Positions 22,767 to 35,791 are shown, counted from the first letter of the stretch. The stretch is 64,000 bases of DNA from Otatea glauca (GCA_036346275.1 CM070723.1:46206743-46270742); one strand, 5' to 3'. Numbers and translations: made by a program. The notes: generated by a model not told the origin, from the sequence alone.

Positions 22767-23289
22767 ATAAACGAATTAACTAGTAAGTACCGACGAGAGT
22801 ACCATTACATTTGAGATGGTGTAAGAAATATACCAAGGGATGTTTTGCCATCTTGTGCCATCCTCACAGCTAGAGTAGTTGAGAACGATCCAACCTTCCT
22901 TCTGAAAAGGTCGGCGTCTTAAAGAGCTTGTGCGACGGCTTCAGTATCATCAGCAAGCACTTCAAAGGCATCCCGGAGATTTGGCAAGAAGGTGTTGGTC
23001 GTGCCATAAGCGTAGGCAGTCCGGGGATTTAAGGCGGCAGCTACATGATGTGAAACGAAGCATGTTAGTACAAGTATGCGGAAAAATATACTTTGTTGCA
23101 GAGGAGAATATGTTACTGGCGTTCATATAAGTGTTGTGTGTTAAGTCGTCCATTCGTCGGTTCACCACATCCATATACATGTCCTTTGTTGCTGGAGACT
23201 CGAGAAATAAGCTGCCGTACTCCTGTCGCACTATGGTGTACCGTAGAATCATCTCGCTCAATGTGGTCACCCTATCCTGATCGGCGAAT

Positions 23290-24140
23290 CACAAGGCGTA
23301 CAACGGTTCCACCGACTTGACAACATATCAAAGATTATCCCACCAGTCTAAACTTGAGAGGCAGCCATACACGTACCTCCCCTCGGTGTTCTCAACAAAG
23401 CGAGAATTTACAAATTCTTCGGCAGTCATCCATTGCATGAACTTGTCTTTGTGCCGAAGGAAACTGTCCAAGAACATATAGTTAGTACCGAAACGAGTTG
23501 CATTCCACTTGATCAACTTGCCTCCAATGTACTTTTTCATCATAGCATGTATCTTGGAATGGTTGTATATCTATCGAGAGATTATTCTTGCACTCAATGA
23601 CCCAGGTGTGCTCTGGGAACTCTCCAATCTCTTTCAACACAAATTAATGGTGTGGGCCACACAAGGCTGCCACACTATGTTGCGGAACTGCCATACGATG
23701 AGCTTGCACGCCTTCTTATAGTTCGCACCATTATCTGTGATAATCTGCACCACATTTGTCGGACCCACATCGTTGACCACTGAATATATTTCCTGCGTGA
23801 CCAAACAAAACCAATTACGATAATTTCGTTATGTGTACGCTACTTCAAAAGAGTACAAACAAAACCAATTACCTTCCTCAAGTACGAGGCAACCTGGGAG
23901 ACGCTCGTGGCATAGACGGATTTGTGAAAGAACATGGTGCCATTACAGTAAATCATGACGTGTATTATACTCATAAGTGTCGGCCTTATCCAAGAGTCAC
24001 ACATGATTGTTACTCCATATGTAGACTAGTGCTGTGAGAACTTTGCGAAGCTCTCCTTAATTTCTGCTTCATTGGCATCTACATATTTCCCATCTATATC
24101 TCGGCCACTCGGGGATGGGATACCCTCGCCTGCAAATAAA
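23290..24140 (-). pseudogene. hAT transposase, central DUF659 and catalytic-region fragments
   Basis: Broken minus-strand frames give YVDANEAEIKESFAKFSQH, then a stop, then YGVTIMCDSWIRPTLMSII and GTMFFHKSVYATSVSQVASYL, as in DUF659. After an intron-like gap come VVQIITDNGANYKKACKLI and WQPCVAHTINLC, the conserved DNGANxKxA and PCxAHxxNL blocks of plant hAT transposases. A frameshift follows right after NLC. Further left, 23543-23328 continues the conserved region. Several stops and frame changes show that the gene is dead. Confidence 0.75.
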
Positions 24141-24587
24141 ATATAAATGTCAGCTATGAATCGGCGTACAATGAGCGACTATTTTAAATCTCGCTTACCG
24201 TATTTTTGTGTTTCCCGAATGGCGCTAACAAAGTAAGGACTGTCTGCTTTTCCGCCCTGTGATACCAGCAGCATGGTACCATTTGGCCCACGCAGATTGG
24301 ACTACTTGCTTCCCAGCCTTCCTCTTCTGTGTCCATGAATGGGTGTCAATCCTTGGTTATACTGGGGTACGAGCCATACTAATGTTGTAATCCCCCACCA
24401 CTTGTGGTCTTTCTTGGTGCGACGAACTCCGAAACATCCTCGATAATAAACCGTCGTGATCTCCTCCAGCTCCCCTGCAGGAGCCACTACCACCACCGGC
24501 TCGTACCTCCCACCTGCCTAGCTTCGAAATTCTGCCTCCGTCCTGGAGGCAGCCATGGCATGCTGGAGTTGGGCATCCTCATCAGCA

Positions 24588-24893
24588 TCACCCGTGTACT
24601 CTTGAGTATACACTTCGCCTCGGTGGGGAATCTCTAGCTGCTGCTGCTTCTTGCCTCATCATCTCATCTCTCCTGTCTTTCTTCTTCTCCTTCGTTCTGT
24701 CTAGCTCACGCTGAAAGTACTCACGAACGTCCGCAGGAATTTTAGTGCAATAGATGACACTCGTAACACATCCTGCCAAGTTCTGCTTGAATTGGGTCGC
24801 ACCACCTCCTTTCTTCTCTTTGAGACAGTACTTGCATCGAAATCCAGCACCCACCTTATCACCATGCTCCCACACCACGTCAGTATCTGCCAT
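24588..24893 (-). pseudogene. hAT transposase, N-terminal BED zinc-finger exon
   Basis: The frame opens at an ATG at 24893 and reads MADTDVVWEHGDKVGAGFRC then KYCLKEKKGGGATQFKQNLA. This is the usual N-terminus of plant BED-finger hAT transposases (CxxC, then LKxHLAG). Here the His of HLAG is Asn, so the finger has probably lost a zinc ligand. DVREYFQRELDRTKEKKKD follows, a typical post-BED helix. Downstream (24587-24240), RIDTHSWTQKRKAGKQ and KADSPYFVSAIRETQK-like text shows the start of the DUF659 module in another broken frame. Confidence 0.8.
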
Positions 24894-26129
24894 CTAATAA
24901 AATAACACAATAAGCATTTCATCATGAACACACACTGCATTTCATCACGATGTGAAAAAATTGGTACTAGAAATTTCAATGAAAGAAAAATATCATTCAC
25001 CCAACTTAACGACCAGATTGTCCTGGTTAAACAAATAATAAGTAATAACATATCATATCATCTCATGCTCTTTAATCGACACTCAACAGTTCTGACAACA
25101 TCGATTGCGACCTGTCTTATCAAGTATACAAACAAATATGTAGAGCATTGGCCTCTCTCAAAAATGAACAAACAAACAAGAACTGATTACTTTCACTAGT
25201 TTGAGTAGCAGTAGCTTATTTGCATCAATTTTTGGTAGCACAAATTGCATTTGTAGGTAAGAGTTAAATTGTTGGTTCCATGGATGGAACTACCGGTTCA
25301 ACATTTTGGTGTTCCTTGCTATGATTCATTTTTTATTTCCATGGATGGAAGACAGCATTACAAATTTCAATGGTAGAAACTTTTGGCCAAGCATTTAATC
25401 AATCAAGCATTCTTATTCTATTGATCTACATGCTACCGAATGGTTTAAACAAAAAACCGAAGAAATCGAGAGAAAATCATACCAAAAATTGCGAAACTCG
25501 TCGATCTACTCGATTTTTGCTGGAGCCGCAGTAAACTGGAAAAACTGCGCTGTAAATCGCAAAATCCGAGCGGTTTTCTTTGCTTCGCCGGTGGTTTCGT
25601 TTCTCACGATGGTCGGAACCTGGCGGCGTCGATCCTATCAGGAAGAGCTGCAAGTGAGGAAAGCATACGCCAATGATTGAGCTTCATTTCTCACGAGTTC
25701 ACGGTCGGAAATAAAATGAGTTCACGTGGGCCACACTCACCCAGCTGGGTCACGGTCGGCTCGGCCTGTGAGCTTAAAGCCCACAGGCTGAGCTTTTTTT
25801 TTGGTTTTTCCTATTTTCTACAATTTGAAATGGCTCAAAAAGGTCTCTAAAATTTGTTTTTTCAAAAAAATAATCGCACCAAAGGCCTTAAAGAAATTAA
25901 TAATAATTTTAGAAATTTTTAGGATAATTTTTTCTAAATGTTTTGAAATTTTTAAATTTGAATTTCAAACCTACCGGTTTACTGTGTAGTTTGAGTTTTT
26001 GAACCGGGCTGATAGGCTTGAAAACTGCGGTAAATCACGGTAAACCAACGGTTTTGCTAACCCTGGTCATGTTCTTCTCGTCTCATCCATTCGCCCCGCG
26101 CTAAGACGCCTCGGACGGCCGACGAACTG

Positions 26130-26404
26130 ACACGGGATAGAACTATCCGCTACTACAAAAATACTCATATTAGACTCTTGTTTTTGTCATCACAGATGAT
26201 TTTAGCTCAAAATTGTCTGTGATGACACCATATTCATCATAGACGGTTTTTTGTTAAAACCATACTACAAAAGTACTCATATTAAACTCCCCTCATCATA
26301 GGCGGTTTTTGTCATTATAGACGGTTTTTGATAAAATCTGTCAGTGATGAGTTCCATACTCATCACTCACGGTTTTTCGATAAAATCGTCTATGATGAGA
26401 CGTA
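26130..26404. mobile_element. CACTA-like element, left part with subterminal repeats
   Basis: It starts near CTACTACAAAAATACTC and holds repeated inverted motifs of the type CATCATAGACGGTTTTT / AAAATCGTCTATGATGA, alternating in orientation five or more times. Such subterminal arrays are typical of CACTA elements in grasses. The element is interrupted at 26404 by the 12-kb LTR element and resumes at 38463. A perfect CACTA terminus is not visible, so the superfamily is inferred. Confidence 0.55.
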
Positions 26405-26464
26405 GAAAGACCATGTGGAGGTCTATCCCTGATGGTGATGAGTAATTGACTGTGGTTTAGCCTG

Positions 26465-26905
26465 TTGTGCTTGAATTTGAGTTTGATCCGAGTGGTCAGG
26501 TCTTTGGTTGGTCGGAGACCAGTTGTCTGACCCAGAGTGGTCAGGTCTTTGGTTGGTCGGAGAGACGGCTTGTCCGACTCGAGTGGTCCGAGCTTTAATC
26601 GTTGGAGACCACCATCCGACCCCGAGTGGTTCGAGCCGTGGTGGTTGGAAACCGTCGCTCGACTCGAGTGGTCGGACGGAGACCGATGGTCGACCCGAGT
26701 GGTCGGACGAAGACCGATGGTCGACCCGAGTGGTCGGGACGAAGACCGATGGTCGACCCGAGTGGTCGGAAGAAGACCAGTGGTCGGACCTCGAGTGGTC
26801 GGGACGAAGACCGTGGTCGACTCGAGTGGTCGGGATGGAGACCAGTGGTCGTCCGTGGTCGGATGGAGACCGTGGTCGACCATGTGTGGTCGTGGTTTTG
26901 CCGCC
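26465..26905. repeat. GAGTGGTCGG minisatellite in the 5' LTR
   Basis: More than ten irregular copies of a unit containing CGAGTGGTCGG and GAAGACC(A/G)(A/G)TGGTCGAC, spaced roughly 30-36 bp. The corresponding array in the 3' LTR is at 35872-36270. All three plus-strand frames stay open over much of it, which produces long but meaningless open frames. Confidence 0.9.
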
Positions 26906-28369
26906 GCTGAAGTGTATATCTTTCGTTGAGATGGATATGTGTTGTTGGACATTGCTATGTGATGTGGTTTCCTTGTCTATGATGGTTGCAGGACTTTGGA
27001 GCTAGGTCATGGTGAGGCGAAGGGATCGTGGATTAGGCCGAGAGCCGAGGTCCGGATGATCGTGGTGTCGCCAAAGATGACTGAGGCTGTGGAGTAGCCG
27101 CAAGCCAAGAAGACAAAGGAATGGATGAGATGCTAACTTGGAGCCGCTCGATCGAGGAGGACCGTTGGATCGCGGTCGAAGAGAGAGTAGCGGGTCAAGT
27201 TGGTATGCTTTGAACAAAGCGTGCAAAACCCGTTGTGTTGTTGGGTTTCGGTCACCCCATGCATAGCTGTGTGAGTGGGTAAAATCTCAGCCCTTGATGG
27301 AGTGCTCTAGGTTTAGAGGCTCATCCAAGGGTGGTAGGTGTTCTAGCTCGCTACTAGACAGGAGAGGGGTGTCTCCCCGGGACGTGGTGAGCAGTGAGGA
27401 AAGTCTACGTGAGTAGTTGAGAGTTGTTGAGAGTGACGATGTAAGGATCGATCCTGCTCTTGGATGTTGGCTTAGGATTGAAGCAAGATATCCAAGGGTG
27501 GGAATTGATCCTGTGTCACTATAAATAGAGGGTAGGGGCAGCCTTCCCTCTCTCAAGGTTCTCGAGGTTTTTGTCGCTCATTTGAGCTTTGCCCACTTTG
27601 TTGTGAGGCTTTGTAAACCTCCTTCCGTAAATGAAATGTTCTTCACTTATATTCTTGTTTCATTTCTCTTATGTATTTACATTACGCACTTAAATTCTGT
27701 TATCTAAATTCCGCATTTACTTACTTGCAATTTTCTTTACGTAATTTGGATTTGCCTCATCTCCTTCTACATGCTTCTGAGTCTTTGTTGAAATTCATGA
27801 TTGATGAACTCTTCTCTAGATTCGGTGCTTTCAATCATCTAGGCAATCCTTGCGCTCTTGTTGCAAGTTTGTAAATCTGTGTTCTTGAAGTGCGAACGCG
27901 TGTGACTTGCGCTCTTTAGTCCTGATTGGCTTCTGGTTCTTGTTGCCAAGGATGAAAGATTGCTGGATGAATCTTCTATAGATCATATCCCAATCATCTA
28001 GGCAATCTACAACCTCTTCTATTCAGTTTTGCAAGAAACCAATTTCTGTGACTAGTTTTCAGATAGTGTTTCTATTTGTTTGAAGGGTTGTTTCTTCGTG
28101 TACTTACTTGCTGTGATTTGTGGAGAGTTATCCAAGGATATTCTGACCATCAACTCCCACCAGCAAGTTAGGGGTGAAGTCCGTGTTTGTGACTCGCTTT
28201 TGGTGTTGCATTTGTTTAATCGAAAAGGACGGAACCTTGGTATCAATTCCTTCGATTGATGATTGAAATAGGTTCCCGACATCCTTAGGGAGGTGCACAC
28301 CAATTTTCACTGCTTTTGGATCACCGATCAAAAGTTACATCGATTGCTTTTAAGATCGTGCTGATTTTA

Positions 28370-28860
28370 TCGCTCATCCGACCCAGATCGCTCATCCGAC
28401 CTCTGAGGTCGGGCGATCGCTCATTGGCCGGAGCACTATTCACCCAACACCGCTCACCGAGTATCGCTCATCCGACCTCGTAGGTCGGGCGATCGCTCAT
28501 CGGTCGGGAACACTATTCACCCGAGTATCGCTCATCCGACCTCTGAGGTCGGGCGCATCGCTCATCGGGGAGTACTGCTCATCCAACACTATTCACCCGA
28601 GTATCGCTCATCCGACCTCTGCAGGTCGGGCGATCGCTCATCGGTCGGGAGTATCGTTCTTCCGAACACTATTCACCCGAGCATCGCTCATCCGACCTCT
28701 GCGCAATGGAGTATCGCTTAACCGACCTCCGCAATGGGAGTATCGCTCATCCGGTCGGGTATCGCTCACCCGAACATCGCTCATCCGACCACTTCCGGCC
28801 GGGAGTTCTGCTCACCCGACCACTCCGGCCGGGAGTACTCGCTCATCCGACCAAGACTAA
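28370..28860. repeat. CGCTCATCCGACC minisatellite with inverted-repeat units in the 5' LTR
   Basis: Repeats of CGCTCATCCGACCTC followed by TGAGGTCGGGCGATCGC. The core CCGACCTC-T-GAGGTCGG is an 8-bp inverted repeat with a 1-nt spacer, so the units can fold as a row of hairpins. It lies downstream of the TATA box, hence within the transcribed R/U5 part. The 3' LTR counterpart is at 37740-38250. Confidence 0.9.
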
Positions 28861-29082
28861 CGACCGATTCGCAGATCGTTTCATCCGACCAGAGCTACCC
28901 GACCAAAGGCGCTTTTTCTCGCTCACCCTATCTTAATCGGTCGAGCCTCTGCTTTGAAATTGCCCGATCGATGGTTCAGCTTCTTCTTTTCGGTCTTTTG
29001 GTGGATTGAATTTAGGGGAGAATTTATTGAAAATTTTATTTGGCTCCTATTCACCCCCTCTAGTCGCCTTTTCGATCTTTCA

Positions 29083-29096
29083 ATTGGTATCGAGCC
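29083..29096 (+). promoter_or_regulatory. Primer binding site, tRNA-Met type
   Basis: ATTGGTATCGAGCC lies directly after the 5' LTR. The usual plant initiator tRNA-Met site is TGGTATCAGAGCC, so this copy fits except for one missing base. Confidence 0.8.
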
Positions 29097-29134
29097 GGTT
29101 CGCTTTTTCTAGATCTTGACCGGTCTCAAGAGCC

Positions 29135-31770
29135 ATGGCGATGGACAAGTATTCCACCAAGCCTCCTATTTTCTCCGAGTTGATTTTCCTTTTGGAAATC
29201 TCGGATGGAGTCGTACATCACCGCCTGTGGCTTCTCGATATGGCGAAGGTGAAGCTCTGTATGAGGTTCCCGCCGATGAGAACGCCACTACCGGCAATAT
29301 GGTCGACGTTGAGGCAAATGCTAAGGCAAGGAACATCCTCACTGTGGCCTTAGTCGCAATGAGTACGATAGATTTTCACCTTCGTTCGCTCATGAGATTT
29401 GGGTGACCCTTGATGCTTACCATGAGGGCACTACCCAAATCAAGACGGTTCGACAGATTAATTCAAGCGTGAGTTCAACAAGTTTGAACAACACGGTGAG
29501 AGTCTTGACGAGTGCTTTGGTCGGTTTACAAAGATTCGAGCGACCTCCGAGCAATCGGTTGCATATACCCCGACTCGGACAATGCTCGGCATTTCTTGAC
29601 CGCACTCGACCTTCTGTCCGGGAGATGAAGGTGACCACCATCAAGGACACCACCGACTTATCGACTTTGACTCTTGACGGGCTTTATTCCCGCCTCAAGA
29701 CTCATGAGATCGACGTCGCCTCGCGGAAGACGAAGTCTCGGCCGATGGCTTTGGTCACCGATCCCATTGATCCTCTCTTTCGATTCTTCGTTGGTTTCTC
29801 TCTCCGCCCTTTGTGAGCTAAGCGATGACCAACTGGAAAATTTCAGAAAATGAGCTTGCTCTTCTTGCTCGCAAATTTTCATATGCATACAAGAGAGTGA
29901 GAGAGAGGAAGAGAGGTGGGATGATCACTGCTTTGAGTGTGGTGGCCCCAACCACATTCGAGCAAACCGTCCCAAGCCGAGAAGGGCAAAACGAACAAGG
30001 CGGTTCGGGCAAGAACGACTATACCGACAAGAACCGCAACAAGAAGCCTCCAGCTCGTGAATCGGCGCACGAGAAGAAGTACCGCAACTTCTCCAAGAAC
30101 AAGAAGTTTTTCCACCGCGTCCTCGCCGCGCTTGACGACATCAACCTCTCCGACACGGAGACATGGAGCGACGAGGGCGAGGATGATCCGCAAGAGAAGA
30201 AGGGCGGCGACGACTTCTCCAAGATGTGCTTCATGGCCGACACCAACGACATCGACGACCAACTCTACAAATGACTGGATGAGGTACCCTCCTATGACCA
30301 TTTCAACGAAGCTTTCGCAAATTAGGAAAATTTCATGCTAGAGCTAGAGCTAGGTGTATGGAGCTTGAGAAGGAAGTAGGTACCTTGACTCGGAGTTAGC
30401 TTTACTTAGATCTTCTCCTCCCGAGTCACCGATGACTGTGTTCTCTGTGATGTCGTTCTTGTGGAGTTGGAGAACCCGAGGACCATACATGATAGTGTGC
30501 TTGCCGAACTTGATGGTCTTAGGTTGAAGAATGCTAGAACTAGTTCTATTGATGCTATTCTGCTGAGGCTAGTTTTCTTCATGCTCACTCCACTCCATCA
30601 TGCTCTAATTGCCCTAAATTGCTTGTCAAATTGATGCCATGAGCGATCACCTTAGGAAGCTTTCTTCTAGAAACGATGAACTTGAAATGCATGCTTCTAA
30701 GGAACCAATACCATGTGAGGGTCAGAGGCAACCAAAACTTGACAACGAATCCTTAAATGTCAAGTGTGCTAAACTTGCTAAGGACTTACTAGATAAGTCA
30801 CAAGAAAGTTGCTTATGATGTTCAGGATTGAGGGGACTTGGATAAAATCCATGTCGAGCTTAGGAAGAAATTAGAAGACCAAGCCAATAGAATTAGAAAT
30901 GCGCCTTATGTTTCTTGTGAGGCCCTCAAGATTGAGGCAGCTGGCCGAGGAGAAAATGCACGTGTTGAGAGAGCTCATCTTTCCGGTTCTTCTTCTTCTT
31001 CTTCCCCGCTCTTCTTGTGCCTCTTTCTTTCGAGATTGCCAAGATCTTATGAGTACTCTCGAGAAGTTTGTTGGAGGCAAGAAGAAGCTCAATCTTATTC
31101 TAGACCAATCCAAGATTAGTAGATTCAATCAAGGTCTAGGATTTGATCCCTTAGAGCACGCCGGCGCATCCTCCCACCATTGTGCGGCTCCAAGAGTGGC
31201 GAGATTGTGGTAGCTCCTGAGTGAGCACCACCAAGTTTAGGTCTCTGGGTTGTCCATAGGACTTCGACCGTAAGGGTGTTACTCCTATTGCTTCGCCTCT
31301 AGCAAGGCAAAGTACACATGCACCTTCCGTAAGAAGGATGGTCACCTAGTAGATTTTCGCTTCAGCGCCAAGATCACTCGGCGTGAGCGTGTTGTCGCCT
31401 TAGGGTATTCGTGGTCATCCCTGCACTTTGAGTGCTCCTAAGACACACACCGCTTCTAGACAAAGTTAGAGAGTCGCCTGCTTTTGGGCGGCGCCCAGAC
31501 TCGGTTTTCCGCTGGTTCTTCGAGTTTTAGTCTTGGAGCTGTTCAGTAGTCGGCCTTTTCCGCCGCCCTTTGATATTCCTCGTTTTTCCCATCGAGGTAG
31601 ATATCAACAGCGTGAGGAGTTTTCTGGTAGGAGATTTAGAAGCCTCACCGGGTGGCTCGGCTTTTGCACCACGGCATGCCAACCTGGGCCACTCCTAGAT
31701 CATCTACTAGAGTCGCATCGATCTTGTTTGGGTTAAACGTCGGAGAGACACTCGAGTCCAGTCTTCTTCA
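29135..31770 (+). pseudogene. Copia-type gag of the 12-kb element, frame-broken
   Basis: An ATG at 29135 opens MAMDKYSTKPPIFSE, the usual copia gag start. Later frames give NATTGNMVDVEANAKARNIL, EMKVTTIKDTTDLSTLTLDG, LYSRLKTHEIDVASRKTKSR and NELALLARKFSYAYKRVRER. A CCHC zinc knuckle, CFECGGPNHIRANR, is at 29929-29970; its last Cys is Arg, so the knuckle is damaged. Beyond it come EEVPQL-like basic text, a Glu/Asp-rich segment, LDKIHVELRKKLEDQANRI and LNLILDQSKISRFNQGLGF, as in the long coiled-coil-bearing gag of SIRE/Maximus-type elements. At least six frame changes or stops occur between these blocks. Lineage placement is inference from the gag only. Confidence 0.75.
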
Positions 31771-34700
31771 GTGGCTGGTACTCTGAGGCGTCGAGTGGTT
31801 CAGTATTGGGTTCCCAAGTCTTCACTCTATCCAAGTATTGAGTCATCTTTCCCTCTTATGTCAATTCCTTGTGTCATGTCTATGCAATGATGCTTTTAAG
31901 TGCCTCTTGCCTTTTTCATGGCATGAGTCGCTTGAGGCTAGCTTGAGGATATGATCACTGCCTAGTGGAGTGGATTTGGATCATCTTGTGGACTTATCCT
32001 TTCTTAGTTCGATTCTTAGTCCATGAGTTGTCCCGAGGCATCATCTTTGCCGCATATAAGTAGTGGACCTCGCTTTTCCTCAAGGTACCCACTCACGGCA
32101 AGAGTTGCGGTAAGTATGTTGGTCATGATGATCCTTACTAGTCTCATCTAGGATCGCTTTGTCGCCAATGTTGGCACTCGATGTGAATTCGAGTTGGTCT
32201 TTGCGGCTTGTCTCTAGAGGATTGGATCTTCCCGCATGACCATCATGAGCATCATGCTAACTCGCATGTACTTTCAATTTTGTTTGCCTTGTGTTTCGCT
32301 CCACAAGTGTTGAGCTTCATGATAACAACATTGGGGACTTCCACTTCCATGGTGAGCTATCTCATACCCTCATGTCTGCTATACTTGCGATCATCATTTT
32401 CATGACATGTTGTGATTGCTCTTGCTCCCATGTGTATTATATGTACTTTGCTAGGTCTTGTTAGTTTTTGTCTGCCTTGTTTTGTGCCATAGCATGTTTT
32501 CCCCAACCATCTTTGTGCTTCATGTATTATATCCTAGATTCATGAGCTCTTTCCCAAGATGTGATTTTCTTGTTTTTATCTTGTCCATGATAGTGTTCAT
32601 TTGGTATGAGAATTTGTATTAACTATGGGCACGTGCTATGTATCATTTACTTTATTTTGTCATGAGTAGTATCTAGGTAATATGACCCTGATTCTCTATT
32701 ACATCCATGATTAGCTTTGTTTAGACTTTGTTTGTCAGACTTTGTGCTACATGTGAGTGCCTTTCATGAGATTAGGGTCATATGATCTAGCTGCCGCTGT
32801 ATGACTTATATTGTTCATGATCATCTTTTACTGTCCTTCATGCTTATATGCTTCATACCTATTTTGCATGAGCTTGTGTTCTTCATTCATGGCATGTATT
32901 CATCATCATGCATAAAGTGTTTCCACAAGTAGCTTCTCATCTTTGTGTCCATGGTTACCATTTACTTTCATGCTGCCTGTGTCCTCATGACCTTTTGTTT
33001 GGTCTTCTTTTGACGGGCCTTTTCGCAGCATGTAAATATTGTTATTGAGACTATGGATAAATGGATCTTGATGTTGCTAATTGGTTTGTTTTACGCATGA
33101 TCCTCTTTGGTTGTCTTCATTCATCTTGCTCATGTTATATCTAGTAGCATGTTGTTGGGCTTCATTGTGGTATTTCTTCATTTACTTGCTCATTGCCATG
33201 TCTAGGGCAGTGTCTTGATCCATGTATTTCTAGGCTTGCACATGATCCCTGCTAGCATTTTGTTGCTGCGATGCACCTTGCTTAGCTTCTTCTGCCAGCA
33301 TGACAGTGCTATGATGCACCTTGCTGTTGTTTATCATGTGGATATGTTTTCACTGTTGTCTATGGATATATGGATCTTGATGCTATCTTCAGCTTGGTTG
33401 TGATACATGATCTTACATTACCTTCTGCATCATGTTCATGCTCTAGATGATCGTTTGCCACTCTTTTCTCAGATCTTGTCCATTCGTGCCTAGGAACCGG
33501 ATCCGCCTAACCCTAGTTTCAAAGCATAGATTTGTTGGATGCATGTGTGTAGGCTTTTCGGTGAGGAGACCATCATCCTAGGAATATCTCTAAGTCTTCT
33601 TCCTCTCGCTTTTGGATCCTCTTCAGTCATTTGCCACTACTTGCTCTACTCTGCAAAGAGGTAAGTACCTCTCAAATTGTTGATGATAGTGATGTGTCTC
33701 TTAGGAGGTTGTGGTTCTTTTGTAGGTAGAGCTTGTGTCCTGTTTGTCTAGAGTCTTTGGTTGGTCTTCTAGCATAGCTAGGATTGCTTCTTACCTTGAG
33801 CCGCTTTTGCTCCTTAGAGACCATGTGGTTTTAGATCTTATCTCTTTTCCTCTAGCTTTCTACCGATCTCTTGTGAGGTGAGAGTTTTAGAGTGTGCCTC
33901 AAGGGAAGTAGAGTGTGTTCAGGGGATTTGAGCTTGGGTTTATGAGCTCATATGGCTTATCTTGAGGGGAGCTGGTTTGTATATTATGTACTATATATTT
34001 TCCTCCAAAGATTTTCTTTCTTCTTCGGGTGACTTTGGGCTGGTTTTCTTAAGTTGAGTTCACTCACTTAGACTTTTGGCATGTCTTCCATGGACCTCTT
34101 ATCTTATGCTTTAGGTTGCTATCATGCGTGATTAGTCTGTTCTCTCTTCTCTCTAGGTTGAGTTCCCTCACGCCTTATAAGTCTAGTGTTTTGGGCCTCC
34201 TGGTAGACAGTGGTCTGTGTGCACTCCTTAGTTGGGATCTAGAGTCGCTTCCTATGTTAGTCTCTGGGAAGATAAGAGCCATCTGAGCAGAGTGAGTCTC
34301 TTCTATCTTATCTATGCTCAATAGCCATCCGCCTTGCGATTTCTCGACTTCTTCTCCCCATTCTGCTTTTTTCTGGTTTTTATTGAGTTCATTTGGGTCT
34401 TCTTTATGCCTAATCTTGATAATAACTCAACTTTAACCAGATTTGAGCCTAAAATTGATTCATCTGTTGAGGGGGAGTTTGAGAATCTGTTCATGCATTG
34501 CATTTAGACTGTATTTTCTGTTTTATGAGCTTTGTCTATTATGCAATTGATTCAATCTTTCATGTAATGCACCTTGCTACATCTTTGAAGAAAATCACTA
34601 GCTTAGGTCTATCCAAGTTCATCTATGATACTAAGCTTGTTAAAATCTGAAAATTGAAAATCTTAAATGAAAACATGTTGCTTTTTCTTGTTAAAGTTTC

Positions 34701-35780
34701 TTCTCTAGAGATTTTTACCATGAATTGTGAATTTATGGAGTTCTCTAGAGTCCCTATAGCAACTTGGGTGAAACTTGCTTGATCCATATTTTAGTCCTTC
34801 AAAATTGCTCATATATGCTAAAATAAGAAAAACTTGACTCTTTTGTGCAAAATTGAACTCAACACTATATATTCTCGAGATCGCCTCCCATTGCACTTGG
34901 GATGAACTTGGAATATATCGTATGACCAAGATCATTCTCTTAAGAGTTACTCTTGGGGTGATCGAACATGGCTTGAGTCAACCATTAAGAAATGCAAATA
35001 ACAAAACATAAGTGGGTAAAGAATGCAAATAATATCAAACATTTGCACCCCGCTATGTCTTTCAAAATATCAAAGAAGAAGAATTTGCATGAATTGAAAA
35101 TGAACTCAAGGACTCTATATGTACTTCAAGATTCCCCAAAGTGTTGAGTAGGTTGAACTCTAGGTTTTCCATTTGATCCTATGAGTGGTGCTGGCTTCTA
35201 GCTTTGAAACTTTTGCTAAGTTTTGCACTTGTTCAAATCTTGCTAAAATAAAATCTTGTAAACCAAGCTTGTGAGCCAAATGAATTTGTTCTTGCAGACA
35301 TCCTAGTTCACCATTTTCTAAATTGACTAGTTTGGTGTCATATCTTGTCATTGTGATCACTTGGATAATTCTCAAAGCTCACTTAGGATGCATTTCATGC
35401 ATACATATATAAAGGAGAGAAAACAAACAAAAAAGAGAGAGAAAATTCCATTTTGATGCCTATATTGCCAAAAGGGGAGAAAATGTAGAAAAGGCATCAT
35501 TTAAAATGTAGAAAAGGGGAGATAAAATGTGAAAGCTTGCTATCTCTTATGATCTTTGTAAATCTTTGCTATCTCTTATGGATCATATCACATTTGGCAC
35601 TTATGATTGATTTTTAGAGCTTTTGTAGAAAACTTGCTCTTTTCATGATCTTGCTCTAAAATCTTATCGCCAACTTGGTCATGATTTTATATCTTTCTCT
35701 CGACCAAGTTTGGTTTTGCAATCAAATTGCTTTACAAACTCAAATTTATGCCTTTTCGAGTGTTTGTCAATATACTCATC
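31771..35780. other. Non-coding internal region of the gag-only element
   Basis: Long T-rich sequence with many 'catgttcat', 'ttcatgatcat' and 'cttgtg' phrases and no sustained open frame. I searched by eye for RT (YxDD), integrase and RNase H motifs in copia style and saw none. The last 1.4 kb (34340-35780), including 'gagggggagtttgagaatct', is shared with 48580-50040. Confidence 0.7.
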
Positions 35781-35791
35781 AAGGGGAGATT
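35781..35791 (+). promoter_or_regulatory. Polypurine tract of the gag-only element
   Basis: AAGGGGAGATT directly precedes the 3' LTR. It is the expected plus-strand primer position. Confidence 0.8.

Larger units (their letters stand above)
20800..26065 (-). mobile_element. hAT-superfamily DNA transposon, decayed
   Basis: It contains, in order on the minus strand, a BED-finger exon, a DUF659 region and the hAT C-terminal dimerization domain. The right end, CCAACGGTTTTGCTAACCCTG at 26045-26065, reads on the minus strand as CAGGGTTAGCAAAACCG, a typical hAT terminus. A matching left terminus was not found near 20800, so the left limit is approximate and that end may be deleted. AT-rich sequence at 20830-21720 and 24900-26040 is non-coding. 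Confidence 0.65.
26405..29081 (+). repeat. 5' LTR of the gag-only element
   Basis: It begins GAAAGACCATGTGG and ends GCCTTTTCGATCTTTC. If the canonical TG...CA is used, one base is added at each end as seen at 35791 and 38463; this copy has lost the TG. A TATA-like TATAAATAGAG (27521-27531) precedes 'tcaaggttctcgaggttttt', consistent with a transcription start there. Two minisatellite domains lie at 26465-26905 and 28370-28860. Confidence 0.9.

Noticed and set aside
26341..27005. Overlapping frames of 100-200 codons on both strands, repeated at 35779-36383
   Set aside because: Products of the GAGTGGTCGG minisatellite in the two LTRs.
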